Source of the DNA: JBBIND01 sp037444075
Lineage (GTDB): Bacteria > Acidobacteriota > Terriglobia > Bryobacterales > Bryobacteraceae
Reading direction: 5' to 3'
Assembly (NCBI GenBank): GCA_037444075.1
Contig: JBBIND010000014.1
Coordinates: 1 to 63,846, forward strand
DNA length: 63,846 nt
Shown here: piece by piece, positions 8,670 through 17,658 of the stretch
How positions within the stretch are numbered: position 1 is the stretch's first letter
Layout of the letters: every line of letters starts with the position of its first letter
Notes under the pieces: generated by a model
Told to the model about the DNA's origin: nothing
The model's input: the letters and a program-made list of their open reading frames with translations, nothing else
Databases searched by the model: none
Program-made: the position numbers and the translations under genes

Positions 8670-9407
8670 ATGCCTGAGGAGAGATTACAGAAGATCCTGG
8701 CGCGAGCCGGCGCAGCGAGCCGGCGCAAAGCGGAGGAACTTATTCTGCAGGGCCGCGTGACGGTGAACGGACAAACGGTCACGCAACTCGGCACGAAGGC
8801 TGATCTGGAGCGGGACCACATCAAGTTGGACGGCAAACTGCTCAGGCCCCCCAAGAACCTGGTTTACTTGGTGCTCAACAAGCCGAAGAACTGCGTGACG
8901 ACGCTCTCGGATCCGCAAGGGCGCAAGACGGTCATGTCGTCACTGCGTGGCGTGAAAGAGCGGGTCTATCCGGTTGGCAGGCTCGACTACCACAGCGAGG
9001 GGCTGCTGCTGCTCACCAACGATGGTGAATTCGCCGCCCGCGTGACCTCCGCCGCCCGGCACGTGCCGAAGACGTACCTGGTGAAAGTCAATGGTCCGCT
9101 CACGCAGGAGCAACAGGAGAGCTTCCGTCAGGGGATTCCGTTGCACGGGCGGCGCACAGCGCCTGCCGGCCTCAAGCTGGTGCGTGCAGGCAAGAACCCC
9201 TGGTATGAGGTGCGGTTGATTGAAGGCCGCCAGAACCAGATCCGTATCATGTTCAAGCATTTCGGGCGGCTGGTGGAGAAGCTTCGCCGGGTGGGGATCG
9301 CATTCCTCGAACTCAGCAAGCTGCACCTTAAGCCCGGTGACTTCCGCGCCCTGACGCCGGCTGAATTGGCCAGATTTCGCCGACTGCTCGAACTCGACAA
9401 AACCTAG
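8670..9407 (+). CDS. rluB: rRNA pseudouridine synthase, RluB/RsuA family
   Basis: 245 residues. An N-terminal S4 RNA-binding domain (LQKILARAGAASRRKAEELI, then GRVTVNGQTVTQLG) is followed by the RsuA-type catalytic domain. The catalytic aspartate is in PVGRLDYHSEGLLLL (Asp106), and RQNQIRIMFKHFG is the second family motif. It isomerises a uridine in rRNA, by family most likely in 23S rRNA; which position cannot be told from sequence alone. It starts directly at the scpB stop codon, and the scpA-scpB-rluB order is widespread in bacteria. Confidence 0.9.
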   Translation: MPEERLQKILARAGAASRRKAEELILQGRVTVNGQTVTQLGTKADLERDHIKLDGKLLRPPKNLVYLVLNKPKNCVTTLSDPQGRKTVMSSLRGVKERVYPVGRLDYHSEGLLLLTNDGEFAARVTSAARHVPKTYLVKVNGPLTQEQQESFRQGIPLHGRRTAPAGLKLVRAGKNPWYEVRLIEGRQNQIRIMFKHFGRLVEKLRRVGIAFLELSKLHLKPGDFRALTPAELARFRRLLELDKT

Positions 9408-9412
9408 GATTT

Positions 9413-9431
9413 GCTCTTGCGCCTCAAGAGC
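9413..9431. terminator. Possible shared terminator hairpin between convergent genes
   Basis: GCTCTTG (9413-9419) pairs exactly with CAAGAGC (9425-9431) around the loop CGCCT. It lies in the 38-bp gap between the pseudouridine synthase and the end of the Tad operon. No T-run is present on either strand, so the call is weak. Confidence 0.35.
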
Positions 9432-9445
9432 GCGCAACGGGAGTT

Positions 9446-10378
9446 TCAGCGCGCGCCGATGCCCGCGCTCAAGTCGCGGAGCACGCTCAGCAGACCTGGC
9501 ACCAGCGTGACTACAAACAACGCCGGCAGAATAAACAGCACGATGGGAAACAACATCTTGATGCCGGCTTTGGCGACGCTGGCCTCCGCCCGCAGGCGGC
9601 GCCGCGTGCGGAGCGCCTCGGCGTAGACTTTCAGAGCCTGGGACAGGCTGGTTCCGAACCTCTCGCTCTGAACGATCATGGCGGAGAGCGATTTGATGTC
9701 CTCAATCCCGGTGCGGCGTACCAGGTGTTGGAAGGCCACGGATCTTTCCTGGCCCGCCCTGACCTGCATCACCACGGTGTAGAACTCACCGGCCAACTCG
9801 GGGTAGATGTACTGCATCTCCTCGCTGACCCTCAACAGCGACTGGTCGAGCGCCATGCCCGTTCCCAACACGATGCCCAGCAGGTCCACCGTGTCCGGGA
9901 GCGCCTGCTGAAGCCGGTCGCGGTAGCGCCGGACAAGCCTGTAGAGAACCTGTTTTGGCAGCAACCAGCCGAGCAACCCCGCGGCCATCAACCCGCCCAA
10001 CTTCTGGACAATCGGATTCTCACGCTGGAGGTACAGCATGCCGCCGAGCATCAGCAGCATGAACAGCGAGTGGCCCAACAGGTAGAGGGCAGTGGATTCA
10101 CGGCGCCGTATGCCTGCCTGATTGAGCGAGCGTTCCGTTTCCCGGATCCAATCTTCACCGCCGGGCACGAGGCTGACGATGAAGAGAAAACTGCTCAAGA
10201 AGCCACCTCCGGCGCGGCGCCGGGCGCCCCGGGTGGAGGCCGTCATGGCGTGAGACTGGAGTTCCTCCAGCCTGTCAGCCAGGGGATTGTCGCGCTGGCT
10301 GAACAACTCGATGGCCGACCAGGTCAGAGCCGCGACCGTAGCGAAAGCGAAGATGAAAAAGGCGGCCGATTCCAGCAC
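9446..10378 (-). CDS. tadC: Tad pilus inner-membrane platform protein TadC
   Basis: 310 residues. It belongs to the GspF-type platform family (T2SSF domain). An N-terminal membrane anchor (AAFFIFAFATVAALTWSAI) and paired central membrane segments precede the cytoplasmic domain, with LPDTVDLLGIVLGTGMALDQSLLRV and VQSERFGTSLSQALKVYAE. A C-terminal membrane segment (LFPIVLFILPALFVVTLVP) closes it. TadB and TadC together anchor the ATPase and extract pilin from the inner membrane. It is the last gene of the minus-strand Flp operon and starts 9 bp after tadB. It has a paralogue at 42537-43460 with the same LPNGLDLL/ADRFGTG pattern. Confidence 0.9.
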   Translation of the reverse strand: MLESAAFFIFAFATVAALTWSAIELFSQRDNPLADRLEELQSHAMTASTRGARRRAGGGFLSSFLFIVSLVPGGEDWIRETERSLNQAGIRRRESTALYLLGHSLFMLLMLGGMLYLQRENPIVQKLGGLMAAGLLGWLLPKQVLYRLVRRYRDRLQQALPDTVDLLGIVLGTGMALDQSLLRVSEEMQYIYPELAGEFYTVVMQVRAGQERSVAFQHLVRRTGIEDIKSLSAMIVQSERFGTSLSQALKVYAEALRTRRRLRAEASVAKAGIKMLFPIVLFILPALFVVTLVPGLLSVLRDLSAGIGAR

Positions 10379-10387
10379 GGTTCCTCC

Positions 10388-11350
10388 CTAGTACTTCATG
10401 CTGGCGATCTTGCGGACCACCAGAATGCCTATGATCTCCGAAACAACAGCGTAGGTTAAGAACATGCTGCCCACCCGGTCGGTGAAGAGCATTAGAACGT
10501 ACTCCGGCTTGACGAACCAGAAGCCGATGCCCACCACGACTGGCATGGCGCAGAGCAGGCCGGCGGACAGGCGCTGCTGCGCCGTGGCCGCTTTCAGCTT
10601 GGCCGCCAGGTTCAGCCGCTCGCGGACGAGCAGGGAGAGGTTCTCCAGCACTTCCACCATGTTGGCGCCCGTCTGCCGCTGCAGGATGATCCCGGTGATG
10701 AAGAACTTCAGATCAATCACCGGAACGCGCTTGCCCAGGTTGTGCAGAGCGTCTTCCAGCGGCGAGCCTAGCGCAAGCTCTTCTATCACCTTCTTGAATT
10801 CCATGCGGACGGGGTCGAACGTCTCCTGGGCAACCGTCTCGAGCCCGCTGTGAATGTTGTGCCCCGCCTTCATGGCGCGGTTGAACAGATCGATGGCGTC
10901 GGGGAAAGTCTCCTCGAACTTCCTCAGGCGCCTGGCCCGGGCGCGCAGAACCAGGAAAAGCGGTACAAAGCCAACCAGCAGGGAGAGCATGATCCGCAGC
11001 AGGAGCAACGACATCCCGAACAGACCCAGCAGCAGGTATGTCCCCACGAGCAGGATGAGACACAGCGCGGCCACGTCGGTGGAGCGGTACTTCAGGTTCG
11101 CCTGATCGATGTATTCCTGGAGCCGGCGCAACAGTCCCACCCAGGCGAAGAAATCACCCAGGAAGGCGAAGGACCCACGTTTCTCCTCGCGGACCAGGTC
11201 CGGGGACCGGGTCCGAGTGGCGGTGCGAACCCGCAGCTGCCGAAGGCGCGAGGCGAGCACCTGCTGGCTGCGCTGCTGGGGTACAGTCCACACCAGGTAG
11301 CCCGCCGTAAACAGGGCCACTGCGAAGATGATGAACGCCGCTAAGAACAT
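10388..11350 (-). CDS. tadB: Tad pilus inner-membrane platform protein TadB
   Basis: 320 residues. It is a GspF-family protein with an N-terminal membrane segment, a central hydrophobic pair (LCLILLVGTYLLLGLFGM and IMLSLLVGFVPLFLVLRA) and the platform domain FEETFPDAIDLFNRAMKAGHN, followed by VPVIDLKFFITGIILQRQTG. A C-terminal membrane segment is followed by VRKIASMKY. It forms the inner-membrane ring with TadC above the CpaF ATPase. It is 16 bp downstream of cpaF and 9 bp upstream of tadC. The paralogue in the second locus is 41560-42540. Confidence 0.9.
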   Translation of the reverse strand: MFLAAFIIFAVALFTAGYLVWTVPQQRSQQVLASRLRQLRVRTATRTRSPDLVREEKRGSFAFLGDFFAWVGLLRRLQEYIDQANLKYRSTDVAALCLILLVGTYLLLGLFGMSLLLLRIMLSLLVGFVPLFLVLRARARRLRKFEETFPDAIDLFNRAMKAGHNIHSGLETVAQETFDPVRMEFKKVIEELALGSPLEDALHNLGKRVPVIDLKFFITGIILQRQTGANMVEVLENLSLLVRERLNLAAKLKAATAQQRLSAGLLCAMPVVVGIGFWFVKPEYVLMLFTDRVGSMFLTYAVVSEIIGILVVRKIASMKY

Positions 11351-11366
11351 GGTCAGACCGCCGGAC

Positions 11367-12683
11367 TCACTTTTCCTTCACCTTCTGGACTTCATGGAAT
11401 ATGCTGGGCGCCAGGTGGATGCCATACGCCTTCAGGCGATCCAGGCAGATCGGCTTGGCGCCCGTGGCGCGAAACTGGCCGAGGACGCGGCCGTAGGGGC
11501 TGATGCCCTCGCGCTCGAACTCGAAAATGTCCTGCATCTCCACCCGGTCGCCCTGGACTTCCAATACCTCGCTGATGGAGACCACCTTGCGCGTTCCGTC
11601 GCTCAGCCGGGCGGTGTGAACTACGATGTGGATGGCGGAAGCGAGCATTTGCCGGACCACCTTGTCCGGCATGTGCTGGCTGGCCATCATGACCATGGTC
11701 TCCAAACGCGAGAACGCATCCCGGGCGGCGTTGGCGTGGACGGTGGTCATGGAACCGTCGTGACCCGTGTTCATGGCCTGCATCATGTCCAGAGCTTCCG
11801 GTCCGCGGCACTCGCCGATGACGATGCGGTCCGGGCGCATGCGGAGCGAGTTGATGACCAGGTCACGCTGGACGATGGCGCCGGCGCCCTCGATGTTCAT
11901 GGGCCGCGTTTCCAGCCGGACGACGTGGGACTGCTGCAACTGCAACTCAGCCGTGTCCTCAATGGTGATGATGCGTTCCTCCTCCGGAATGAACCGGGAG
12001 AGGGTATTCAGCATGGTCGTCTTCCCGGACCCGGACCCGCCGCTGATCACCATGTTCAGCCGGGCTTCCACGCAGCCGCTCAAAAAGTCCAGCATGCCCG
12101 TGGTGAGCGTTTCGTTCTTCAGCAGGTCTTCGGTGGAGAGCAGCTTCTTGCCGAAACGGCGGATGGTGAGGACGGGACCGAGCAGTGACAGCGGTGGAAT
12201 CACGGCGCAGACGCGGGAACCGTCCGCCAGGCGGGCGTCCACGATGGGCGAAGAATCGTCTATGCGGCGTCCGATGTTGGAGACGATACGGTCAATGATC
12301 ATGCGGACGTGGGCCTGGTCCTTGAACCGGATGTTGGTTTCCACCATCCGCCCGGCACGCTCCACGTAAACGTTGTCGTAGCCGTTCACCACGATGTCAC
12401 TGATGGCCGGGTCCTTCAGAAGGGGTTCCAGCGGGCCGAGGCCGAAGACCTCGTCGAGGATCTCCTCGGTCAGCCGGTCTCTCTCCATGACCGTCATCGG
12501 AATGGATTCTTCTCCGATGATCCGGTCCACCAGCGAGCCGATTTGGTCCCGCACGCCGCTCTTGGTCAACGTCTTCAGCTGATCCGGCGAGAGGGAATTC
12601 AGCAGCTTGGTGTGGATTTGAGTCTTGAAGGCGAACCAGCGATCAACGCCTGAGCTGGGCCGCGGTACTGAACGAGTCCCCAT
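11367..12683 (-). CDS. cpaF: Tad pilus assembly ATPase CpaF/TadA
   Basis: 438 residues. It is a hexameric type II/IV secretion ATPase that powers Flp pilus assembly at the inner membrane. The Walker A loop GGSGSGKTT is near residue 215, with the Asp box ERIITIEDTAELQL, a His box with HVVRLETRP, and the Walker B region RIVIGECRGPEALDMMQAMNTGHDG. The N-terminal domain has EEILDEVFGLGPLEPLLKDP, typical of CpaF. It sits between cpaE and tadB with short gaps. A paralogue with the same motifs is at 40156-41550. Confidence 0.95.
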   Translation of the reverse strand: MGTRSVPRPSSGVDRWFAFKTQIHTKLLNSLSPDQLKTLTKSGVRDQIGSLVDRIIGEESIPMTVMERDRLTEEILDEVFGLGPLEPLLKDPAISDIVVNGYDNVYVERAGRMVETNIRFKDQAHVRMIIDRIVSNIGRRIDDSSPIVDARLADGSRVCAVIPPLSLLGPVLTIRRFGKKLLSTEDLLKNETLTTGMLDFLSGCVEARLNMVISGGSGSGKTTMLNTLSRFIPEEERIITIEDTAELQLQQSHVVRLETRPMNIEGAGAIVQRDLVINSLRMRPDRIVIGECRGPEALDMMQAMNTGHDGSMTTVHANAARDAFSRLETMVMMASQHMPDKVVRQMLASAIHIVVHTARLSDGTRKVVSISEVLEVQGDRVEMQDIFEFEREGISPYGRVLGQFRATGAKPICLDRLKAYGIHLAPSIFHEVQKVKEK

Positions 12684-12719
12684 GTTGCAGAAACGCTCCT
12701 TGGCGGGAGGGTAAAGTCC

Positions 12720-13892
12720 TTAAGCCAATTTTGCCATAGCCTGCCTGGCACCCGTGGCTTTGTCCACGAAAGAGCGCATGGCCCGGTCGAACTCCGGGGC
12801 AGCCTGCCGGTCCGCGACGCACGGACGGCCGCGGTTGATGGCCGCCACCACCGCCGCCGAACCCGGCAGTCCGTAGAAAACCGGTTGGTTCAGCGCCTCT
12901 TGAATCTGCTCGAGAGTAGCGTAGCTGGCGCCAGGCCGTTTCTGGTACCGGTTGACGACGATGCGGAGTTGGTCCTGGCTGAAGCCCATCCGCATCAGGT
13001 AGTTGATAAAGCGCTGCGCGTTGCGCACGGACGCGTACTCCTGGTCCATCACCATGAAAACGGCGGTAGAAACATGCAGAGCGCTCAGGATGACCTCGTC
13101 GGAAACGAGCCGGCCAGCGTCAATCACGATCGACTCGTAGCGCTCCACCAGAAAATTCGCGAAGTCCCGTAGCATCGGTTCGGTGAAATAGTCACGGTTC
13201 TCCAACGAATCGGCCGGTCCCACCAGAAAGAAGCCGAGCGGGTCGCGCGTGACGAAGCCCTCAAACAGGGCCTGGTCCATGCGAGCCAGGTTTTCGCCGA
13301 CTTCCAGCAGCGTGTACTGAGGCGTAGCGCCCAACTGCATGGCCACGTCGTTGGCCGTGGTATCCAGGTCGAGCAGCACGGTCTGCTGTTTGCGCTGCGC
13401 CAGGACGCCGGCGAAATTCACTGCCAGCGTGGTTGTCCCCACGCCGCCTTTGACGCCCAGGAACGTGTACACCCTGCCGAGCTTGCTGCTCGTGGCGGTG
13501 GTAGCCCGAGGGGCGTGCTCCAGGCGTCCCATGGCATCCCGGAACTCCAGCCGCTTCAGCGGTTGCAGCAGGAAATCCGAGGCGCCGGCGCGCATCGAAG
13601 AGATGACGGTCTCCCCGTCGGCATGATAGTTGGAGGCGACGATGTAGAGATCCGGCGCGGCCTGTTTCACGCGTTCGAGCACCTTCAATCCGCCCTCTAC
13701 GTCACCCGAGAGGTCGAGGACCAGACCCGCCCCAGGGTGCCTTTCCAGGTCCTGGAGAACGCGGATGTAAAGGTTGGAGGAGACCTCCGTATATTCGGCC
13801 ACCAGCTTCGCGTTAGGGATATTCGCCAGGCTCTCCCGGATCATCTCCCGGAAGTGCTCGTCGCTGGAGGCCACCATGAGAGAAATCGACAT
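12720..13892 (-). CDS. cpaE: Tad pilus localisation factor CpaE/TadZ
   Basis: 390 residues. An N-terminal receiver-like fold (residues 1-120, with VASSDEHFRE and GLVLDLSG holding the candidate phospho-acceptor Asp) is followed by a ParA/MinD-type ATPase. Its deviant Walker A is GVKGGVGTTTLAVNFA near residue 145, and LLDLDTTANDVAMQLG follows. CpaE/TadZ proteins place the Tad machine at a cell pole or focus. The gene lies between the tadE-like genes and cpaF, as in known tad operons. The second locus has its own copy (38960-40159) with an altered Walker A, so the two machines could be positioned separately (inference). Confidence 0.88.
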   Translation of the reverse strand: MSISLMVASSDEHFREMIRESLANIPNAKLVAEYTEVSSNLYIRVLQDLERHPGAGLVLDLSGDVEGGLKVLERVKQAAPDLYIVASNYHADGETVISSMRAGASDFLLQPLKRLEFRDAMGRLEHAPRATTATSSKLGRVYTFLGVKGGVGTTTLAVNFAGVLAQRKQQTVLLDLDTTANDVAMQLGATPQYTLLEVGENLARMDQALFEGFVTRDPLGFFLVGPADSLENRDYFTEPMLRDFANFLVERYESIVIDAGRLVSDEVILSALHVSTAVFMVMDQEYASVRNAQRFINYLMRMGFSQDQLRIVVNRYQKRPGASYATLEQIQEALNQPVFYGLPGSAAVVAAINRGRPCVADRQAAPEFDRAMRSFVDKATGARQAMAKLA

Positions 13893-13912
13893 AGGTAATC
13901 AGTCTCCTGAAT

Positions 13913-14458
13913 TTACTCGGCCACGCATGTCACCACGCCCTCTTCGTCCTGATTGCAGCCGGCGCTTTCCATGGGCAGGGTGGTCTGGAAATCCGGCATG
14001 GGAATGGGCGGCAGGCCCAGAAAGGCCATGAAATGGCGGAATTCGTAGTTGACGATCCTCACCTGGACCGTGTCCGGAATGCACTCCGCACTGCATTCGC
14101 CGCCTTCGCAAGTGAACTCGGTGAGTTCACCGCTTTCCGGGTCGCGCCGCCAATAGCGGACATCGATCTCCGCCTGGCCGGTCTGGAATTGCTCCCGGTC
14201 CGTCATCATGGGCACGTTGGAGCGCATGTGAGTGAGCACGTTGGAAGCGCCACTCTGCCAGCAATGGGTGCTGGCGAAGCGGGCGCCGTCCCGCGTGAAC
14301 GCCCCCACGCTGTGCCACACCCAGAGCAGCTGCGCCGTGAAGATCAACGCGAACGTGATGGGCAGAATGACGCCGGCGTAGATCAGCGCGTACTCGACGG
14401 TAGCCTGACCGTGCCGCCCGGAGTTTCCGCACTGGGGATTCGCGCGCGTCTCCGTCAT
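13913..14458 (-). CDS. TadE/TadF-like pseudopilin
   Basis: 181 residues. A short basic and polar leader with GRHGQATVEYALIYAG is followed by one membrane helix (VILPITFALIFTAQLLWV); the Glu-Tyr pair is the pattern at the prepilin-peptidase site of Flp-class pseudopilins. The remainder is a periplasmic domain with six cysteines, among them CEGGECSAEC, likely disulfide bonded. TadE/F proteins are minor components needed for Flp fibre assembly. Its ATG overlaps the stop of the preceding tadE-like gene (ATGA). No prepilin peptidase is in the window. Confidence 0.82.
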   Translation of the reverse strand: MTETRANPQCGNSGRHGQATVEYALIYAGVILPITFALIFTAQLLWVWHSVGAFTRDGARFASTHCWQSGASNVLTHMRSNVPMMTDREQFQTGQAEIDVRYWRRDPESGELTEFTCEGGECSAECIPDTVQVRIVNYEFRHFMAFLGLPPIPMPDFQTTLPMESAGCNQDEEGVVTCVAE

Positions 14459-14955
14459 GTGCCTCCAAACGGGACCCGCACGACGGGCTTCAAGGGAATC
14501 GGGTCGAGCAGCAGCGAGGGTATGTTCAGGCGGATGGGATAGCCGTCGGGTATGGACACCACGATGTAGTCAGGCGAAAGGCCTCCGTCGGCCAGCGAAC
14601 AGCCCTCCACGGAGCATTCGCATTCCGCCCTTTCTCCCTGATCATCCACGCGCTCGATGCGGACTTGGATCATGTCGGCCGTGAGGCCGGTCAGGTAGGG
14701 CTCCGCGGAATCGTCCAACGCGCCCGTCAGGGCGTAGTTCAACGCGGCGGTCAGCGTCGGATCATCTTCAGCGCAAAAATCGACGCCCTGCTGAGTGCCG
14801 ACGTAGCGGGCCAGCGTAAAGAGCGTTTTGTGAAGGGTGTGGTAGGTGTACGCCACCCGTCCCATCTCGATCATGCCCAGCAGGAGCAACAGCAGCAGCG
14901 GCACATACATGGCCGCTTCCAACATGGTGCTGCCGCTGCGCCCGCGCTGCCTCAT
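14455..14955 (-). CDS. tadE: TadE-like pseudopilin
   Basis: 166 residues. The start MRQRGRSGSTMLEAAMYVP is chosen because its ATG overlaps the tadG stop in an ATGA tetranucleotide; a longer in-frame start would lie deep inside tadG. GSTMLEAAMYVPLLLLLLLGMIEMGRVAYTY is the usual TadE leader, glutamate and single helix. The periplasmic part contains paired cysteines (ECECSVEGC). It overlaps the next pseudopilin gene by four bases, so tadG, tadE and the third gene are tightly coupled. Confidence 0.85.
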   Translation of the reverse strand: MRQRGRSGSTMLEAAMYVPLLLLLLLGMIEMGRVAYTYHTLHKTLFTLARYVGTQQGVDFCAEDDPTLTAALNYALTGALDDSAEPYLTGLTADMIQVRIERVDDQGERAECECSVEGCSLADGGLSPDYIVVSIPDGYPIRLNIPSLLLDPIPLKPVVRVPFGGT

Positions 14956-16259
14956 CGGTGCAGGACCACCTTTCCGGGGCCGGCCAGCGGCCCGGCCACG
15001 ATGCCATCGGTGGAGGGACAATCGACGCGTCCCTGCTTCAATGGCACGACGCTGCCGATGTACATGGCGACGAAACGGCCGTTCGTGTCAGTCGGCAGGA
15101 TGCCCGGCTCGAGGAGAAACTGGCGGAAGCCCAGCACCACCATGCTGCTGCCGGCCAGCAGCGAATCCACAATGGGGATGGTGATCACGCGGCGCGTGTT
15201 CCCCGTGTAGGCGCTGTAATCCTCCAAACCGGCGGTGTTGTCGGTATCGGCGCGGTAGGCCGGCGACAGCGAAGCGACTTCCGGGATGTTCTCGCAAACG
15301 GCCGGCATTTCGAAGTCCACACGCGAGGCCAGCCCGCAAGTGAAGGCCTGCACCTGGCTAGGCACCCGGTTCTGGTTGCAGGCCAGTGGCACGGCGGAGG
15401 TCCATATCTGTTCGGCGGTATTTACGGAGAAGCAGCTCTTGGCGGGCGTAGGCGTAGGCAGCAGGCCTTGGGCGCCCATCCGGTACAGCTGCGTGTTCTC
15501 CTCGGTGAAGACCTGCGCCTCTTCATCCATCCGGTTGAGAATCAGGTAGGGGATCCGCCGGACCGTGCCCGGCAGTCCTGACGGAACCGGTGAGCCGTTG
15601 CACTGGAAACCGAGGGTGTACCTGGTGCCGGGGATCAAGCCGTAATGCAACCCGTCTTCCAGGTCCTGAGCCCCGATGGCGATGGGTTCAATCCCGCAGG
15701 CGGTACATAACGGAGCACTGATGCCGGCTAACGCGCGCACTCTGACCGGCGTCCTGCGTTCAAAGCCTTGCTGGAGGAATCCCCAGAAGATGAGCGGAGC
15801 GTCCGCGGTGATGGTGACGCTGGCGTGCCTGGCGGTGGCGCCGCCGGCGTTACCGGTGCCCGTTTCCGAAGTCTGATCGAGAGCCGCCGTCACGGTGTCG
15901 AAGTAGTCCGGGTCGGGGACCTGACTGGTGAGCAGGCTGCTGTCGTCGCTGCCGATGCTGATTCCGCCGAAGTCGTAGCGGTTGGCCAGGCCATCGGTTG
16001 CCGCCAAAGCCAGCTGCGCCGCGGCGGTGGCCGTATCCGTGGAACTCTCCGTGCCGATCAGCCTCTGGGCTGCCGCCAGAGCCATGGCTTCGGCGGCCAC
16101 CTGAAGCTCGCCGCGAATCATGTAGATGCGGCCCAAATCGACGGCGAAGCCCATCAAGCCGAAAACCACCGGGACCAGGATCACCAGCACCTGGACGGAG
16201 ATTCCCCCGCGCCGGCGGCGCACTCTAGGGAACGCGCTACTTGGGTTCCTGGTGACCAC
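14952..16259 (-). CDS. tadG: TadG-like protein with an N-terminal pseudopilin segment
   Basis: 435 residues, start GTG. A basic leader (RVRRRRGGISVQVLV) precedes a hydrophobic helix (ILVPVVFGLMGFAVDLGRIYMI) and ELQVAAEAMALAAAQRL, the typical TadG opening. A long extracytoplasmic region with scattered cysteines follows. TadG proteins are envelope-spanning parts of the Tad machine or contact factors; many carry a von Willebrand A domain, but no MIDAS motif is visible here. The start overlaps the secretin gene by 23 bp; a GTG 36 bases downstream would remove the overlap and is an alternative. Confidence 0.82.
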   Translation of the reverse strand: MVTRNPSSAFPRVRRRRGGISVQVLVILVPVVFGLMGFAVDLGRIYMIRGELQVAAEAMALAAAQRLIGTESSTDTATAAAQLALAATDGLANRYDFGGISIGSDDSSLLTSQVPDPDYFDTVTAALDQTSETGTGNAGGATARHASVTITADAPLIFWGFLQQGFERRTPVRVRALAGISAPLCTACGIEPIAIGAQDLEDGLHYGLIPGTRYTLGFQCNGSPVPSGLPGTVRRIPYLILNRMDEEAQVFTEENTQLYRMGAQGLLPTPTPAKSCFSVNTAEQIWTSAVPLACNQNRVPSQVQAFTCGLASRVDFEMPAVCENIPEVASLSPAYRADTDNTAGLEDYSAYTGNTRRVITIPIVDSLLAGSSMVVLGFRQFLLEPGILPTDTNGRFVAMYIGSVVPLKQGRVDCPSTDGIVAGPLAGPGKVVLHR

Positions 16260-17658
16260 GCGGTCCTACGAACTCCGGTTTCTGGGCGTCGTTGTCCTTG
16301 CCTCGCTTCTTGGCTTTCTCTTGAGACACCGAGGGCAGGAAGGTCTCCAGGGGTTCGGGCAGCGTGACCTCCTCTCCAGGGCTCAGGGGGCGTACAAATC
16401 GCGGCGTGATGACCACCACCAGTTCGTCATTGGACTTCTTCGTGCTGCGGCTGCGGAACAGGTGGCCAAGGATGGGAATGTCTCCCAAGCCGCGGATGCG
16501 GTTCAACGATTGCATGACGCGGTTGTCCATCAGTCCGGCAATGGCGAACGTCTCGCCGTCACGCAGGATTACTTCGGTCTCCGCCCGGCGGGTGGCTACT
16601 GCGGGAATCAGGAATCCCTGCAATGTGACCGCGTTGGAGAAATCCAGGGCGCTCACTTCCGGCGCCACCTTCAGGTGGATGGCTCCGCTATCGGTGATAG
16701 TGGACGTGAAGTCGAGCTGCACGCCAAAGCGCTTGAACTGCACCGTGATGACCGGAGCCACGGCGCCGCCGGTGGTGGTGGCAGTCAGCGTGGGGAAGGG
16801 GAATTCACCGCCCGCCAGGAAGCTGGCGGACTTGCCTTCCACGGCAATCAGGTTGGGTTCAGCCAGAATCTGCAAGAGATTGCGGCCCTGCAAGGCGCGG
16901 ATGGTGGCGCCGATGTTCAGGTCCGGCCGGAACACGAACAGGTTGAGCAAGTCAGCGAAGTTGATGGTGGTGTTGGAGAAATCCTGGTTCTCAAACTGCA
17001 GCTGGCTGAAGCGAGGGGCCTGAAACTGCTGCGTGCCGAGCGATCCGAGCGTCTTCTCATTGCGGCTGAAATAGTTGAAGCCAAGCTCGGAGAGCGCCAC
17101 CCGGTCGACGCTGGCGAACTTGACCTGAAGGAGAATCTGCCGCGGCTCCGGAGGTGTGGGCACCTGAATCAGGTTCACGACGTTGCGCGAGCGCGTCGCC
17201 GCCAGGGCAGCCGCCTTCCTGGCCTGCTCTTCGCTCTTGGCGATGCCGCTCAGGACCAGGTTTTCCGCGTTGCCGGTGAAGCTGATGGTGGCATCGGGCA
17301 GGCCCGTCTGCATTTCACGGCGCAATGCGTCGAAGTTCTCGGTGTCCTCGACGACGCGCACGCGGTAACGCGCCGGGATGGAGCCCGTTTCCCAAACCAC
17401 GATCACGGTCTGTCCAAGGCCTTTGGCGTTGATCATCACCTCACGCGGGCTCACTACTACCGCGTCGGCGATCTTCGGTTCCGCTACGGTCACTCGCGTG
17501 ATGTCATTGAAGAACTGAACGAGTTCTCCGTGGCCCAAGGTGAGCGTGAGTTCCCGGGGAGGCGCTGTTTGTGCGGCGGCGCCCGTGCCGAAGGCCGCAA
17601 CGAAACCGCACAACAGAAGGGCGGCGAGCGGATGGAGTGAAAATGGATGCAGTCTCAT
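16237..17658 (-). CDS. cpaC: Tad outer-membrane secretin CpaC/RcpA
   Basis: 473 residues. A signal peptide (LAALLLCGFVAAFGTGAAAQ) is followed by the N-terminal pilus-secretin domain (ELTLTLGHGELVQFFNDI, then EPKIADAVVVSPREVMINAKGLG). A BON-like segment comes next, then the secretin core with FRPDLNIGATIRALQGRNLLQILAEPNLIA and a C-terminal ETFAIAGLMDNRVMQSLNRIRGLGDIPILGHLF. It forms the ring through which the Flp fibre crosses the outer membrane. Its start codon overlaps the cpaB stop (ATGA). The tail after the core (SQEKAKKRGKDNDAQKPEFVG) is short and charged. The paralogue is 37540-38937. Confidence 0.93.
   Translation of the reverse strand: MRLHPFSLHPLAALLLCGFVAAFGTGAAAQTAPPRELTLTLGHGELVQFFNDITRVTVAEPKIADAVVVSPREVMINAKGLGQTVIVVWETGSIPARYRVRVVEDTENFDALRREMQTGLPDATISFTGNAENLVLSGIAKSEEQARKAAALAATRSRNVVNLIQVPTPPEPRQILLQVKFASVDRVALSELGFNYFSRNEKTLGSLGTQQFQAPRFSQLQFENQDFSNTTINFADLLNLFVFRPDLNIGATIRALQGRNLLQILAEPNLIAVEGKSASFLAGGEFPFPTLTATTTGGAVAPVITVQFKRFGVQLDFTSTITDSGAIHLKVAPEVSALDFSNAVTLQGFLIPAVATRRAETEVILRDGETFAIAGLMDNRVMQSLNRIRGLGDIPILGHLFRSRSTKKSNDELVVVITPRFVRPLSPGEEVTLPEPLETFLPSVSQEKAKKRGKDNDAQKPEFVGPRGHQEPK

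Noticed and set aside
11367..12683. Considered as VirB11-type ATPase of a conjugation system
   Set aside because: All neighbours are Tad components (cpaE, tadB, tadC) and no VirB or relaxase gene is present.
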